From positions 1,829 to 35,691 of the forward strand of contig NZ_QAIH01000110.1 of assembly GCF_003060895.1 (NCBI RefSeq): a stretch of DNA of 33,863 bases, read 5' to 3'. The notes under the pieces were generated by a model. It was not told where the DNA came from. It ran no database searches and saw only the letters and a program-made list of their open reading frames with translations. This document shows, one piece after another, positions 1 through 9,409 of this stretch. Made by a program: the position numbers and the translations under genes. Origin of the DNA: Acidovorax sp. HMWF029 (GTDB lineage Bacteria; Pseudomonadota; Gammaproteobacteria; Burkholderiales; Burkholderiaceae_C). The stretch's first letter is position 1. Each line of letters begins with the position of its first letter.

Positions 1-2016
1 TGATCGCTCCAGCCCCGGCCACCATGGCGGTTTCTCCGGCACCGGTGGGCGGCGCGCTGCTGTCGATCAGGTGCACATGCAGCGGCGGCACGTCGCCCAT
101 GCGTGGCAGTGGGTAGTCGGCGAAGCTGGCCGCTGCCACGCCCGAGCGGGCCACGGGCAGTTGTTCGTGCAGCACCATGCCCAGGCACCACACCAGGTTG
201 CCCTCGGTCTGGGCGCGCACGCCGTCGGGCTGCAGCACCAGGCCGCAGTCGTGCGCGCACCACAGCGCCACCACGCGCACCTGGCCGGTGGCGCGCTGCA
301 CTTCCACGTCGGCCACGGCTGCGGCGTAGCTCACGCCCTTGTAGATGCCGCCTGCGATGCCGCGCCCGCGCAAGGTGGTGGCGTCGTTGCTGGGGCGCTC
401 TGACCATCTGGATTCCGCAGCGGCACGGCGCAGCACCTGGGCCAGGCGTTCGTCGGTGGTGCGCTGCAGGCGCCAGTCCAGCGGGTCGGCCCCGGCCAGG
501 CGCGCGCATTCGTCCATGGCGCTTTCCACCACCAGGGTGTTGGGCCCCGCGCCCAGGCCGCGCCAGGGGCCGGTGTGCACGGGTAAGCGCTGGGCGGTGA
601 ACTCGATGCGCTGCTGGGGCACGTCGTACGGCATCTGCGCCCCGCGCGCCACGCCGCTGTCGCCTGCCAGGTCGGCCAGGGTCTGCATCCATACCGGCAT
701 GGCGGCGGGTGTGAACAGGATGTGGCTGCTGGCCAGCGCATGCCACCAGTGCGTGATCCGCCCGCCGTGCACGCGCGCCCGCACGCGGTGGCTGGAGGGC
801 GGGCGTTGGAAGCCCTGGGAAAATTCTTGTGCGCGGCTCCATTGCACTTTGACGGGCGCGCCCACGGCCTGGGCGAGCACGGCAGCTTCCAGCTCCACCG
901 TGCACAGCGTGCGGCCGCCAAAGCCGCCGCCGATGCGGCAGGCTTGCACCTCGATGCGTTCGGCATCCAGGCTGAACTGGCGTGCGAGCACGTCGCGCAT
1001 GTAGAACAGGTCTTGGGTGCCCGCCCATACTTTCAGGGCGATGTCTTTTTTGTCTGCGGCGGCCAGCCAATGCGCCGTGGCGCTGCGGGGCTCGATGGGT
1101 GCGTGGGCGGCCAGGGGGATGTCCATGCGCATGTCCAGCGTCCAGGTGGTGTCGGGCGGCAGCTCGTCCTTGCGCAGGCGGTGCTGCAGCGCGCCCTGGC
1201 GCAGATGGGTGTCGATGTCGATGCGCTCGTCGATGGCCGTCTGCTCGAACGCGCTGCCATCGTCCACCTGCCATTGCACGGCCAGTGCGGCCTCGATGCG
1301 GTCGAGCGCCGAGGGGGTGCGCGCCACGATGCCCAGGCCCAGGCTGCCCATCTGCGCGAGGCGCGGGTGCTGCACCACGGCCATGCAGGCCGGGTCGGCG
1401 CGGGCGGCCGCCTCGTCCCACGCCTGCGGGCGCGAGGTGATTTCGGCCGACACCGGTGCGCGCAACACGCGGCCATAGAGCAGGCCGGGCAGGCGCGTGT
1501 CGCCCGCAAACAGCGGCTGGCCGGTGACGAGGGCGTGCAGCTGGCCCGGTGCCACCGCAGTTTCTTTGGTGGCCCCGGTGCGCGGCTGCAGGCTGCGCAG
1601 CGCGGTGGGCGCAATGTCACGCGCGGCCAGCGTGCCTGCGGTCTGGCCTTGCGCCAGGGCCTGGCGCAAGGTGGCGCAGGCGCGGGCCAGGGGCAAGGCA
1701 AAGTCCTGCACGCTGGCGCTGCCCACGGTGGCGCGCACGCGGGCGATGTGGCGGGTGCTGGGCAGTTGCAGGTGCACTTGCTCGGGTGGCACACCCAGCT
1801 CGGCAGCGGCCAGCCCCTGCAGCGCGGCGCTGATCTGCTGGCCCATTTCGGCGCTGGGCAGCCACAGGGTGTAGCGGCCCTTGTTGTGCCGTATCCAGCC
1901 CAGCGCTTCATCGGCGGTGGAAATGGGGCGCTTGGGTAGCACCGGCACCAGGCCACAGCCCGCCAGCGTAACGGTGAGCGCTCCGGCGCCTGCCGCTGCC
2001 AAAAACTGGCGGCGCT

Positions 2017-2020
<4 letters not shown>
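1..2020 (-). CDS. Molybdopterin-binding large subunit of an isoquinoline 1-oxidoreductase-type hydroxylase (3' end outside window)
   Basis: Large (beta) subunit of a xanthine oxidase-family molybdenum hydroxylase, the type that oxidises N-heterocycles or aldehydes with electrons leaving through a 2Fe-2S partner. The frame is open from the ATG at 2020 to the window edge (673 residues seen). Near the end is PPTGAGET, matching the region of the family's catalytic glutamate (GxGE), so probably only a few tens of residues are missing. The N-terminus reads [15 protein letters not shown] then LAGC: a twin-arginine (Tat) signal followed by a possible lipobox, implying export of the folded cofactor-loaded enzyme. 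Glycine-rich IGGGFGGR (about residue 370) is the usual Moco-domain motif. Its ATG overlaps the stop of the small-subunit gene (ATGA), so the two are translationally coupled. The substrate cannot be told from sequence. Confidence 0.88.
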
Positions 2021-2481
<461 letters not shown>

Positions 2482-2615
2482 GGGGCCTCCGTGGGTGTGA
2501 CGGGGGCCAGTGTGCAAAGCTGAGGGGAAGCGAGTCTTGAAGATTTGCGCCAGATGCAGCGCCAGGCGCATCAGGGCATGGGGCGCGCTGTGGGACTGAA
2601 AGCAATGGTAAATAT

Positions 2616-2667
2616 GGCCGTTTGCGCGCGTCCATCAAGCGCAAGAAGCTATTGATTTGGAAGCAAT
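2616..2667 (-). repeat. 52-bp two-hairpin repeat, copy A
   Basis: On the minus strand it begins ATTGCTTCC, contains ATAGC, then TTGCGC...GCGCAA, and ends AAACGGCC. It aligns along its full 52-base length with copies at 5674, 30785 and 32462. The block GGCCGTTTGCGCGCG (plus strand 2616-2630) is identical to that in copy D. It lies between the hydroxylase genes and the thioredoxin-like gene and overlaps the last codons and TAG stop of the latter. Confidence 0.75.
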
Positions 2668-3236
2668 CCCTTCCACTGCGGCATGGTCTGCGCCCACCAC
2701 AGCCGCAGGCGCATGGCCCATTCGGGCGTGTAGCCCGAGGTGGCAAACCGCACCTGGCCCTGCGCGTCGATCACCACCAGCGCGGGCACGGAGCGCACGC
2801 CCCAGCTGCGCGACAGGGTGGCCTGCGGGTCCACCGCCGTCGGCCACGGCATGCCGCGCTGGTGCTGCACCTGGGCCACGCGCTCGGCGGTGCCCGACTG
2901 CATGGCCACGCCCAGCACGGGCCAGTCGGTAGAGAGCCTGGCGATGCTGGGCTCTTCCAGCTTGCAGATGGAGCACCACTCGGCCCAGAAATGCACCGCC
3001 ACGGCTTGGCCGGGGTGCTGGGCGCGCCATTCGGCCAGGCTGGTTGCGTGTGCGGGGCCGCTGGCCGTTGCGGCCATCACCAGCGCCACATCGGGCGCAG
3101 GGCCCCGGGGCAGGTCGCGCGTGCGCCAGGTGTCTACCGCCGCGATGGCGAGCCAGGCGAGGGCCAGTGTGGCGAGGTGGCGCTTCCAGCCCGCGCACAG
3201 GTTGTGCACCGCGCGGGTGATGCGTGCCTTCAGCAC
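2649..3236 (-). CDS. Membrane-anchored thioredoxin-fold protein, TlpA/ScsD-like
   Basis: 195 aa. N-terminal hydrophobic segment (about residues 20-36) after a basic stretch, predicting an inner-membrane anchor with the rest in the periplasm. The thioredoxin domain has the active-site motif FWAEWCSICK (Cys-Ser-Ile-Cys, about residues 84-93) and the cis-proline region SVPALVVID (about 149-157), followed by GQVRFATSGYT. It resembles ScsD/TlpA-type protein disulfide oxidoreductases, which reduce or oxidise periplasmic thiols. The exact partner is unknown, and the scs copper-tolerance neighbours are absent here. It follows serB by 26 bases on the same strand. The last few codons and the TAG stop lie inside repeat copy A, so the C-terminus may have been reset by that element. 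Confidence 0.8.
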   Translation of the reverse strand: MLKARITRAVHNLCAGWKRHLATLALAWLAIAAVDTWRTRDLPRGPAPDVALVMAATASGPAHATSLAEWRAQHPGQAVAVHFWAEWCSICKLEEPSIARLSTDWPVLGVAMQSGTAERVAQVQHQRGMPWPTAVDPQATLSRSWGVRSVPALVVIDAQGQVRFATSGYTPEWAMRLRLWWAQTMPQWKGLLPNQ

Positions 3237-3262
3237 GGTTGGTGGTTCCGCCGCGTTGGATG

Positions 3263-3976
3263 TCAGCGCAGCACTTCCAGCAGCCGGTCGAGCCCGCCCT
3301 GGTTGATGGCCACTTTGGCCTGTGCGCGCACGGCGGGCTTGGCGTGGTAGGCCACCGACAGGCCGGCCGCGCCCATCATGGGAAGGTCATTGGCGCCGTC
3401 ACCCACAGCAATCGCCTGTTGCGGCGAGATGCCCATGAGCGAGGCCATTTCCAGCAGCGTGCGGCGTTTTTCGGCGCCATCGCAGATGTCGCCCCAGGCC
3501 TGGTCCACCATGCGGCCGGTGAGCTGGCCGTCCTGCACTTCGAGCATGTTGGAGCGGGCGAAATCGATGCCCAGGCCCGCCTTCACGCGGTCGGCAAAGA
3601 AGGTGAAGCCGCCAGACACCAGCAGCGTGGTCAGCCCGGCAGCCTTGGCGGCGGTGACCAACTCCTTGGCGCCGGGGTTAAAGCGCAGGCGCTCTGCAAA
3701 CACCTGCTCCATGTGCTGCACCGTCACGCCCTTGAGCAGGGCCACGCGCTGGCGCAGGCTCTCTTTGTAGTCGGTGATCACGCCCTGCATGGCGGCTTCG
3801 GTGATGGCAGCCACCTCGGCCTTGCGGCCTGCGGCGTCGGCGATTTCGTCCACGCACTCGATGTTGATGAGGGTGGAGTCCATGTCAAACGCGATGAGCT
3901 TGTAGGCCGACAGGGACAGCGGGGGCGTGATGCCCTGGACAACGAGGCCGGGGGCGAATTCGGTAGCGTGGGTCAT
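3263..3976 (-). CDS. serB: Phosphoserine phosphatase
   Basis: Last step of L-serine synthesis: hydrolysis of O-phosphoserine, cytoplasmic, HAD superfamily. It shows the nucleophile motif FDMDSTLINIE (first Asp is the phosphoryl acceptor), the SGGF motif that contributes the phosphate-binding Ser, and the metal-binding GDGANDLPM. The region IECVDEIADAAGRK is typical of SerB substrate binding. Starting at MTHATEF gives 237 aa, the usual length in related bacteria as I recall it. An alternative ATG at 4039 adds 21 residues and overlaps the stop of the upstream DUF3149 gene as ATGA, so coupled translation from there is possible; neither start has a strong ribosome binding site. It probably belongs to a minus-strand operon with the flanking genes. 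Confidence 0.93.
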   Translation of the reverse strand: MTHATEFAPGLVVQGITPPLSLSAYKLIAFDMDSTLINIECVDEIADAAGRKAEVAAITEAAMQGVITDYKESLRQRVALLKGVTVQHMEQVFAERLRFNPGAKELVTAAKAAGLTTLLVSGGFTFFADRVKAGLGIDFARSNMLEVQDGQLTGRMVDQAWGDICDGAEKRRTLLEMASLMGISPQQAIAVGDGANDLPMMGAAGLSVAYHAKPAVRAQAKVAINQGGLDRLLEVLR

Positions 3977-4035
3977 GGCGCAGGCGACGGGTTTTGTGTG
4001 GGGGAGAACAGAACCCGCAATGGTATCGCCCCGCT

Positions 4036-4206
4036 TCATGCCCCTTCAGTCAGCGTCTGTTGCCCTGCTACCTTGGGTGCGGGCGGCTCGTTCATCTTGA
4101 CCAGAAACATGCGCAGAAAAAATGCCACCATGCACAGCATGAAACCGATGCCAATGGTGCTCATCAGACCGTAGTCGGTAGAGAAAAGATCGTTCAGCAA
4201 CTTCAT
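4036..4206 (-). CDS. DUF3149-type small membrane protein
   Basis: 56 aa. It begins MKLLNDLFSTDYG, has one hydrophobic helix (about residues 14-36, rich in Gly, Met and Phe), then VKMNEPP and a short polar tail. This matches my memory of the DUF3149 family of tiny single-pass proteins in betaproteobacteria (MKLLNDLFGTD-like start). Function is unknown. The stop overlaps the upstream candidate start of serB (ATGA), and the alpha/beta hydrolase ends 27 bases upstream, so it sits inside an apparent operon. Confidence 0.78.
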   Translation of the reverse strand: MKLLNDLFSTDYGLMSTIGIGFMLCMVAFFLRMFLVKMNEPPAPKVAGQQTLTEGA

Positions 4207-4233
4207 GGGTGGTCTGCGTTGATGTGGTGCGGC

Positions 4234-5019
4234 TCAATCCCGTTCTGCTGCAGTCAGCAGGGCGGCGATGCGTTGCAGCAGCGCCAGGGCCGCCACTGGC
4301 TGCGTCTGCAGCCACGCGTGCAGGGCGCGGCCCACGCCAGGCAACTGGACCACGTCCACACTGCGCGCGGCCTTGGCGGCTTGGCCGTAGCCCTGGATGA
4401 TGGTGGGCGGGATCACCGCGTCCTCCGCGCCCCACACCAGCAGCAACCGGCCGCGAAAACTCCGCAATGCTGCCCAGGCCAGGGCATCGGCGAAGTCCCT
4501 GGTGGCGCGCAAGGTCTGCTGAAAATCTGGGCCGAAGGGCTGGTGCTCTGCCGCCGGTGTGTACGCCGCCGGGCAGAACAGCACCAGGGCGCGTGGCTGC
4601 AGCATATCCAGCAACTGGCAGGCCGTGTGGCCGCCCATGCTGGAGGCGATCAAGGCCAAGGGCGGATGTGTTGCCCCCAGGCCCAGGTGTGCCGCTACAG
4701 CCAGCGCCTGAGCCTGGCGATCTGCCAGGCTGGAGCCCAGCAGGCTGCCGCCCGTGGTGCCGTGGCCTACAAAGTCGAAGGCGGCACCGGTCCAGCCTTG
4801 GGTGGCCAGGGGCTGGAGCAGGTAGTCCACGCGCCGGTGGTTGGTGGCCGCACCGCCGCCATGCAGAGACAGCAGGCGCGGCACCGCTGCGGCCATGTGA
4901 CCCCAGGTGCTGCCATGCAGTTGGTGGGCGCCATGGGCCACGGCAAAAGGCGTGCGCACGGCGACGGATGCGCTGTGCGCTGTGGCCTCTGGGGTGTCGT
5001 AGTCAGGGCTTTCGGTCAT
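4234..5019 (-). CDS. Alpha/beta hydrolase
   Basis: 261 aa from the ATG at 5019 (MTESPDYDTP). Alpha/beta hydrolase fold: LLSLHGGG oxyanion region (about residue 70), AFDFVGHG, nucleophile elbow ASSMGG (about 145), acid VWGAEDAV and a late His in GRALHAWLQ. All three catalytic residues can be placed, so an active esterase/thioesterase-type enzyme is likely; the substrate is unknown. The start overlaps the end of the upstream membrane protein gene by 17 bases, indicating co-transcription. A longer frame upstream (to 5073) lies wholly inside that gene and is less likely. Confidence 0.8.
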   Translation of the reverse strand: MTESPDYDTPEATAHSASVAVRTPFAVAHGAHQLHGSTWGHMAAAVPRLLSLHGGGAATNHRRVDYLLQPLATQGWTGAAFDFVGHGTTGGSLLGSSLADRQAQALAVAAHLGLGATHPPLALIASSMGGHTACQLLDMLQPRALVLFCPAAYTPAAEHQPFGPDFQQTLRATRDFADALAWAALRSFRGRLLLVWGAEDAVIPPTIIQGYGQAAKAARSVDVVQLPGVGRALHAWLQTQPVAALALLQRIAALLTAAERD

Positions 5020-5665
5020 GCAGGTACAGCCGGTCCGACCAGGTGGCCAGCCATTCGGGCTTGAAGGCCACAAAAATCGCCGCGATCATGCCCGTCACAA
5101 ACCCGTCGCCCCAGGCCATCAGCCAGCGCGCGACCAGCGACAGCTCATCGCCCACGCCGGGCAGCAGGTGGCCGCTCCACTGCGATAGCACGCCCGCTGT
5201 AAACACGCACACCACCGTGCCAAAAAAAGCGCGCCCCAGCACGTAGACAAATGGCTTGGTGCCCGTGTAGCGCCGCACCAGCGCGCCCAGAGCCAGCGCC
5301 AGTGTGGCTGGCACCACGCCCAGCCACACCGTAGCGCTCAGTGCGTCCGCCCAGGTCAGCGCGGGCGAGATCGCGCAGGCGGCCGTGCCCACGGCGATGA
5401 GCACGGGTATCGCCAGCGGCCAGCCCAGCATGAGCACCACCAGGCAGGCGCCAGACCATTGCAGTTGCAGCGGCATGGCGTGCAGCGTGGGCAGTGCCCA
5501 CAGCCAGGGCAGAAAGACCAGGGCGGCGAGCAGCGGAGTCCACAGCGCAGAGGGGGTGCCGTGGCTTTCGTGCGCCAGTGGCTTTTGATTGGCCAGCATG
5601 CGCCAGGGCCGCGCTACAAGGGCGGCCACCAGGGCGAGAAGGAGAAGAGCGGCTTCAAGCCACAT
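5003..5665 (-). CDS. COG3235/CbiM-like integral membrane protein
   Basis: 220 aa, with about six hydrophobic segments spread along its length. The C-terminal signature WGDGFVTGMIAAIFVAFKPEW followed by WSDRLYLHD fits the COG3235 group, often labelled energy-coupling factor (CbiM-type) transporter permease. A transport role is only by family label: no ECF ATPase or substrate-binding gene is nearby. The start at MWLEAALLL places the gene directly after repeat copy B (5674-5725), and it is the first gene of the minus-strand series running down to 2649. Confidence 0.72.
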   Translation of the reverse strand: MWLEAALLLLALVAALVARPWRMLANQKPLAHESHGTPSALWTPLLAALVFLPWLWALPTLHAMPLQLQWSGACLVVLMLGWPLAIPVLIAVGTAACAISPALTWADALSATVWLGVVPATLALALGALVRRYTGTKPFVYVLGRAFFGTVVCVFTAGVLSQWSGHLLPGVGDELSLVARWLMAWGDGFVTGMIAAIFVAFKPEWLATWSDRLYLHDRKP

Positions 5666-5673
5666 GGTTTTAT

Positions 5674-5725
5674 ATTGCTATTCTATTGATAGCTTAATTC
5701 GCATGATGGACGCGCGGAGGAGGCC
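5674..5725 (+). repeat. 52-bp two-hairpin repeat, copy B
   Basis: Begins ATTGCTATTC, has GCTAT...ATAGC as first stem, TGATGGACGCGCG in the second half and ends GGAGGAGGCC, followed by a T run. It aligns base for base in length with copies A and D. It lies in the 82-base gap between the COG3235 gene and the end of mfd, so it could act as the 3' structure of the mfd transcript. Confidence 0.75.
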
Positions 5726-5747
5726 TTTTTTGTTCGAAAAAAAACCC

Positions 5748-8700
5748 TCATGCCGCTACCAACGGCTGCCCCAGCGAGCGCAGCACATCGCGCACCATCT
5801 GCGCGCGGTCTTTCGGCTCCTTCAACTCGCGCTCAATGCGCAGCTTCTCGTTGCCCGCCAGCTTGATGTGCTTGTTCTTCTGGATCAGCTCGATGATGCG
5901 CATCGGGTCAATCGGCGGCTGCGGCTTGAAGGTGATGTTGATGACGCCGGGGGCTGCATCCACCTTCACCACGCCGTAGGGCTGGCTCAGCACGCGCAGG
6001 CGGTGCACGTCGATGAGGGTCTGCGCCTGCGGCGGAAGTTTGCCGAAGCGGTCCACGATCTCTTCGAGCAGGCCGTCGATCTGATCGGGCGTCTTGGCCG
6101 TGGCCAGCTTTTTGTAGAACGACAGGCGCAGGTGCACGTCGCCGCAGTAGTCGTCGGGCAGCAGGGCAGGGGCGTGCAGGTTGATGTCGGTGGTGACCGA
6201 CAGTGGCGACAGCAGGTCCGGCTCCTTGCCGGCCTTGAGCGACTTGACGGCTTCGTTGAGCATCTCGTTGTAGAGTTGGAAGCCCACTTCCAGCATGTTG
6301 CCGCTCTGGTTCTCGCCCAGCACTTCGCCCGCACCGCGGATCTCCAGGTCGTGCATGGCCAGGTAAAAGCCGCTTCCCAGTTCCTCCATCTGCTGGATGG
6401 CTTCGAGCCGCTGCTGTGCCTGCTTGGTCAGGCCCTCCACATCGGGCACCATCAGGTAGGCATACGCTTGGTGGTGGCTTCGGCCCACGCGCCCGCGCAG
6501 CTGGTGCAGCTGCGCCAGGCCGAACTTGTCGGCGCGACTCATGATGATGGTGTTGGCCGTGGGCACGTCGATGCCGGTCTCGATGATGGTCGAGCACAGC
6601 AGGATGTTGTAGCGCTGGGCCACGAAGTCGCGCATCACGCGCTCGAGCTCGCGCTCGGGCATCTGGCCATGGGCTACGGCGATGCGGGCCTCGGGCAATA
6701 TCTCTTCGAGCTTCTGGCGGCGGTTCTCGATGGTCTCCACCTCGTTGTGCAGGAAGTAGACCTGCCCGCCGCGCTTCAGTTCGCGCAGCACCGCCTCGCG
6801 GATCACGCCCGTGCCTTCGTTGCGCACAAAGGTCTTGATCGCCAGGCGCCGTTGCGGCGCAGTGGCGATGACTGAGAGGTCGCGCAGGCCTTCCAGCGCC
6901 ATGCCCAGCGTGCGCGGGATGGGCGTGGCTGTCAGCGTCAGCACGTCCACCTCGGCGCGCAGGGCCTTCATCTGCTCCTTGTGGCGCACGCCGAAGCGGT
7001 GCTCCTCGTCGATGATCAAGAGGCCCAGGTTGTGGAACTTGGTGGACTCAGACAGCAGCTTGTGCGTGCCGACCACGATGTCCACCGTGCCGTCGCCAAT
7101 GCCCTTGATGGCGGCGGTGATCTCCTTGCCTGAGCGAAAGCGCGAGACCTCGGCCACCTTCACGGGCCACTTGCTGAAGCGGTCCACCAGCGTCTGGTAG
7201 TGCTGTTCGGCCAGCAGCGTGGTGGGCGCCAAAAACGCCACCTGTTTGCCGCCCGTCACCGCCACAAACGCGGCGCGCAGGGCCACCTCGGTCTTGCCAA
7301 AGCCCACGTCGCCGCAGACCAGGCGGTCCATGGGGCGGGGGCTGATCATGTCCTGGATCACCGCGTGGATGGCAGCGTTCTGGTCGGCCGTTTCGTCAAA
7401 GCCGAAGTCGTTGGCAAAAGTCTCGTAGTCCTGCGGGCTGTAGCGGAAGGCATGGCCCTGGCGCAGTGCGCGGCGGGCGTAGATGTTGAGCAGCTCGGCC
7501 GCGCTGTCGCGCACCTGCTCGGCGGCCTTGCGCTTGGCCTTTTCCCACTGGCCGCTGCCCAGCTTGTGCAGCGGCGCCTCGTCCGCGCTCACGCCGGTGT
7601 AGCGGCTGATGAGCTGCAGTTGGCTCACCGGCACATACAGCACGGCCTTGTCGGCGTATTCCAGGTGCAAGAACTCCTGCATGGCGGGCGTGCCGTCGGG
7701 GTTCTTGTTGCCCACATCCATGTTGATCAGGCCCCGGTAGCGGCCAATGCCGTGCTGGCTGTGCACCACCGGGTCGCCCAGCGTCAGCTCGGCCAGGTCT
7801 TTGATGAGGGCTTCAACATCGCTCACCTGCTCCTGCTTTTTGCGCCGGCGCGTGGTGGGGCCTGCGGCAAACAGCTCAGTCTCGGTGATGAAGTCGATGC
7901 CGTCTTCGATCCAGCTAAAGCCCACGGTGAGGCCTGCGGTGGCGATGCCCACCTTTTCATCGGCTGTGCTTTGGAACTCGGCCAGCGAGTCAAAGGCCGG
8001 CGGGTTTACGCCGCTGGCGCGCAGAAAGTCGAGCAGGCTCTCGCGGCGGCCATCGCTTTCGGCCAGCAGCAGCACGCGGTGCTGCGTGTTGCGGATGTGG
8101 GCGTGCAGGCGGGCCAGCGGGTCCTCGGCGCCGCGCACCACCGACAGATCGCCCAGCTTCTGGAAGTTCGGGTTGTCGTCCACGTCTTCCACGCCGGGGC
8201 GGATGGACAGCTGGGCATGCTCTTTGGCACGCGTGTAGAACTGGTCGGCCGAGAGGAACAGTGCCTCGGGCGGCAGCGCCGGGCGCTCGGGGTCGCCCTG
8301 CACCAGGCGAAAGCGCTCTTTGGTGTCCTGCCAGAAGCGCTGGAACGCGGGCTCCAGGTCGCCGTGCAGCACCACGGTGGCTTCTGACCCGAGGTAGTCG
8401 AACACCGTCGCTGTTTCATCGAAGAACAGCGGCAGGTAGTACTCGATGCCCGCCGTGGCTACGCCCGCGCCCATGTCCTTGTAGATACGGCTCTTGGTCG
8501 GGTCGCCCTCCAGCATTTCGCGCCAGCGGCTGCGGAATTTGGCGCGCGCCTCGTCGTCCATGGGAAATTCGCGGCCGGGCAGCAGGCGCACCTCGGGCAC
8601 GGGGTACAGGCTGCGCTGGCTGTCGGGGTCGAAGGTGCGGATGCTGTCGATCTCGTTGTCGAACAGGTCCACCCGGAACGGCACCAGCGAACCCATGGGA

Positions 8701-9251
8701 AACAAGTCGATCAGCCCGCCGCGCACCGCGTATTCGCCAGGGCTCACCACCTGCGACACATGGGAGTAGCCCGCCAGCGTGAGCTGGGCCTTGAACTTGG
8801 CTTCGTCGAGCTTTTGCTTGACCTTGAAGTGGAAGGTGTAGCCCGCCAAAAAGGACGGCGGCGCCAGCCGGTACAACGCCGTGGTGGCGGGCACGAGCAC
8901 CACGTCGGCCCCGGTGTCCTTGTCCTTCTGGCTGATGCGCCACAGCGTGGCCAAGCGCTCGCTGATCAGGTCCTGGTGCGGTGAGAAAGTGTCGTAGGGG
9001 AGCGTCTCCCAGTCGGGGAACAGCGCGCAGCGCAGGCCGGGGGCAAAGAAGGCCATTTCCTCAATGAGGCGCTGCGCATCGGTGGCATCCGCCGTGACGA
9101 TGGCGGTGGTGTGGCCTGCGGCCTTGTCGCGCTCGGCCAGGCGGGCCAGCAGCAGGGAGTCGGCGCCGCCCACGGGGCGGGGCAGGGCAAAGCGTTTTCC
9201 GGGGGAGAGTTTGGGCAGTTCCATGCGGACGGGTTCGGTCGTCGGGGCCAT
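5748..9251 (-). CDS. mfd: Transcription-repair coupling factor Mfd
   Basis: 1167 aa. Mfd is a DNA translocase that removes RNA polymerase stalled at lesions and recruits UvrA. The order seen is: UvrB-like N-terminal part (RCALFPDWETLPYD, about 70-90), a middle region, a CarD-type RNA polymerase interaction domain (GDPVVHSQHGIGRYRG to YVPVSQL, about 490-570), RecG-like helicase lobes with Walker A GDVGFGKTE (about 646), DEEHRFG (about 745), TATPIPRTL and QLRGRVGRS (about 915), then the C-terminal TRCF domain. Start chosen at MAPTTEPVRMELPKL, with GGGGGA about 5 bases upstream; a longer frame to 9389 reads into an unconserved segment. Divergent from ispD, with 158 bases between. Confidence 0.97.
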   Translation of the reverse strand: MAPTTEPVRMELPKLSPGKRFALPRPVGGADSLLLARLAERDKAAGHTTAIVTADATDAQRLIEEMAFFAPGLRCALFPDWETLPYDTFSPHQDLISERLATLWRISQKDKDTGADVVLVPATTALYRLAPPSFLAGYTFHFKVKQKLDEAKFKAQLTLAGYSHVSQVVSPGEYAVRGGLIDLFPMGSLVPFRVDLFDNEIDSIRTFDPDSQRSLYPVPEVRLLPGREFPMDDEARAKFRSRWREMLEGDPTKSRIYKDMGAGVATAGIEYYLPLFFDETATVFDYLGSEATVVLHGDLEPAFQRFWQDTKERFRLVQGDPERPALPPEALFLSADQFYTRAKEHAQLSIRPGVEDVDDNPNFQKLGDLSVVRGAEDPLARLHAHIRNTQHRVLLLAESDGRRESLLDFLRASGVNPPAFDSLAEFQSTADEKVGIATAGLTVGFSWIEDGIDFITETELFAAGPTTRRRKKQEQVSDVEALIKDLAELTLGDPVVHSQHGIGRYRGLINMDVGNKNPDGTPAMQEFLHLEYADKAVLYVPVSQLQLISRYTGVSADEAPLHKLGSGQWEKAKRKAAEQVRDSAAELLNIYARRALRQGHAFRYSPQDYETFANDFGFDETADQNAAIHAVIQDMISPRPMDRLVCGDVGFGKTEVALRAAFVAVTGGKQVAFLAPTTLLAEQHYQTLVDRFSKWPVKVAEVSRFRSGKEITAAIKGIGDGTVDIVVGTHKLLSESTKFHNLGLLIIDEEHRFGVRHKEQMKALRAEVDVLTLTATPIPRTLGMALEGLRDLSVIATAPQRRLAIKTFVRNEGTGVIREAVLRELKRGGQVYFLHNEVETIENRRQKLEEILPEARIAVAHGQMPERELERVMRDFVAQRYNILLCSTIIETGIDVPTANTIIMSRADKFGLAQLHQLRGRVGRSHHQAYAYLMVPDVEGLTKQAQQRLEAIQQMEELGSGFYLAMHDLEIRGAGEVLGENQSGNMLEVGFQLYNEMLNEAVKSLKAGKEPDLLSPLSVTTDINLHAPALLPDDYCGDVHLRLSFYKKLATAKTPDQIDGLLEEIVDRFGKLPPQAQTLIDVHRLRVLSQPYGVVKVDAAPGVINITFKPQPPIDPMRIIELIQKNKHIKLAGNEKLRIERELKEPKDRAQMVRDVLRSLGQPLVAA

Positions 9252-9303
9252 CGCATCCCCCGGGGCGCGGAGCGCGCACGGGCTGGATCGGGGGCAACAG
9301 GGC

Positions 9304-9309
9304 ATTTTA
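9304..9309 (-). promoter_or_regulatory. Possible -10 of mfd (TAAAAT)
   Basis: TAAAAT on the minus strand, about 52 bases before the chosen mfd start. A TTGCAG lies 20 bases upstream, wider than the ideal 17, so support is weak. Confidence 0.3.
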
Positions 9310-9394
9310 GTGATCCGTGGCGAGGCGTGCTGCAAGCTGTTCCAGATGCCTGTGCAAAGCCACGCACCGGGTCGCAGTGCAAGGTGCATCCTCC

Positions 9395-9400
9395 TAAAAT
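9395..9400 (+). promoter_or_regulatory. Possible -10 of ispD (TAAAAT)
   Basis: TAAAAT ends 9 bases before the ispD ATG. Transcription would start almost at the ATG, and no Shine-Dalgarno sequence precedes the gene, which suggests a leaderless message. No good -35 box is visible. Confidence 0.35.
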
Positions 9401-9409
9401 GCGCCTCTC

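Noticed and set aside
722-1939. Long plus-strand open frame (405 aa) opposite the molybdenum hydroxylase
   Set aside because: Its composition (Ala, Gly, His, Gln rich) is that of the antisense of a GC-rich gene. The minus strand encodes a clear enzyme with conserved motifs.
5725-5747. T and A runs after repeat copy B as a rho-independent terminator for mfd
   Set aside because: The stem is made almost wholly of A-T pairs (TTTTTTG...CGAAAAAA) and is too weak to call alone.
5589-8387. Long plus-strand open frames opposite mfd
   Set aside because: Antisense shadows of the high-GC mfd gene; no recognisable domain, and Mfd on the minus strand is full length.
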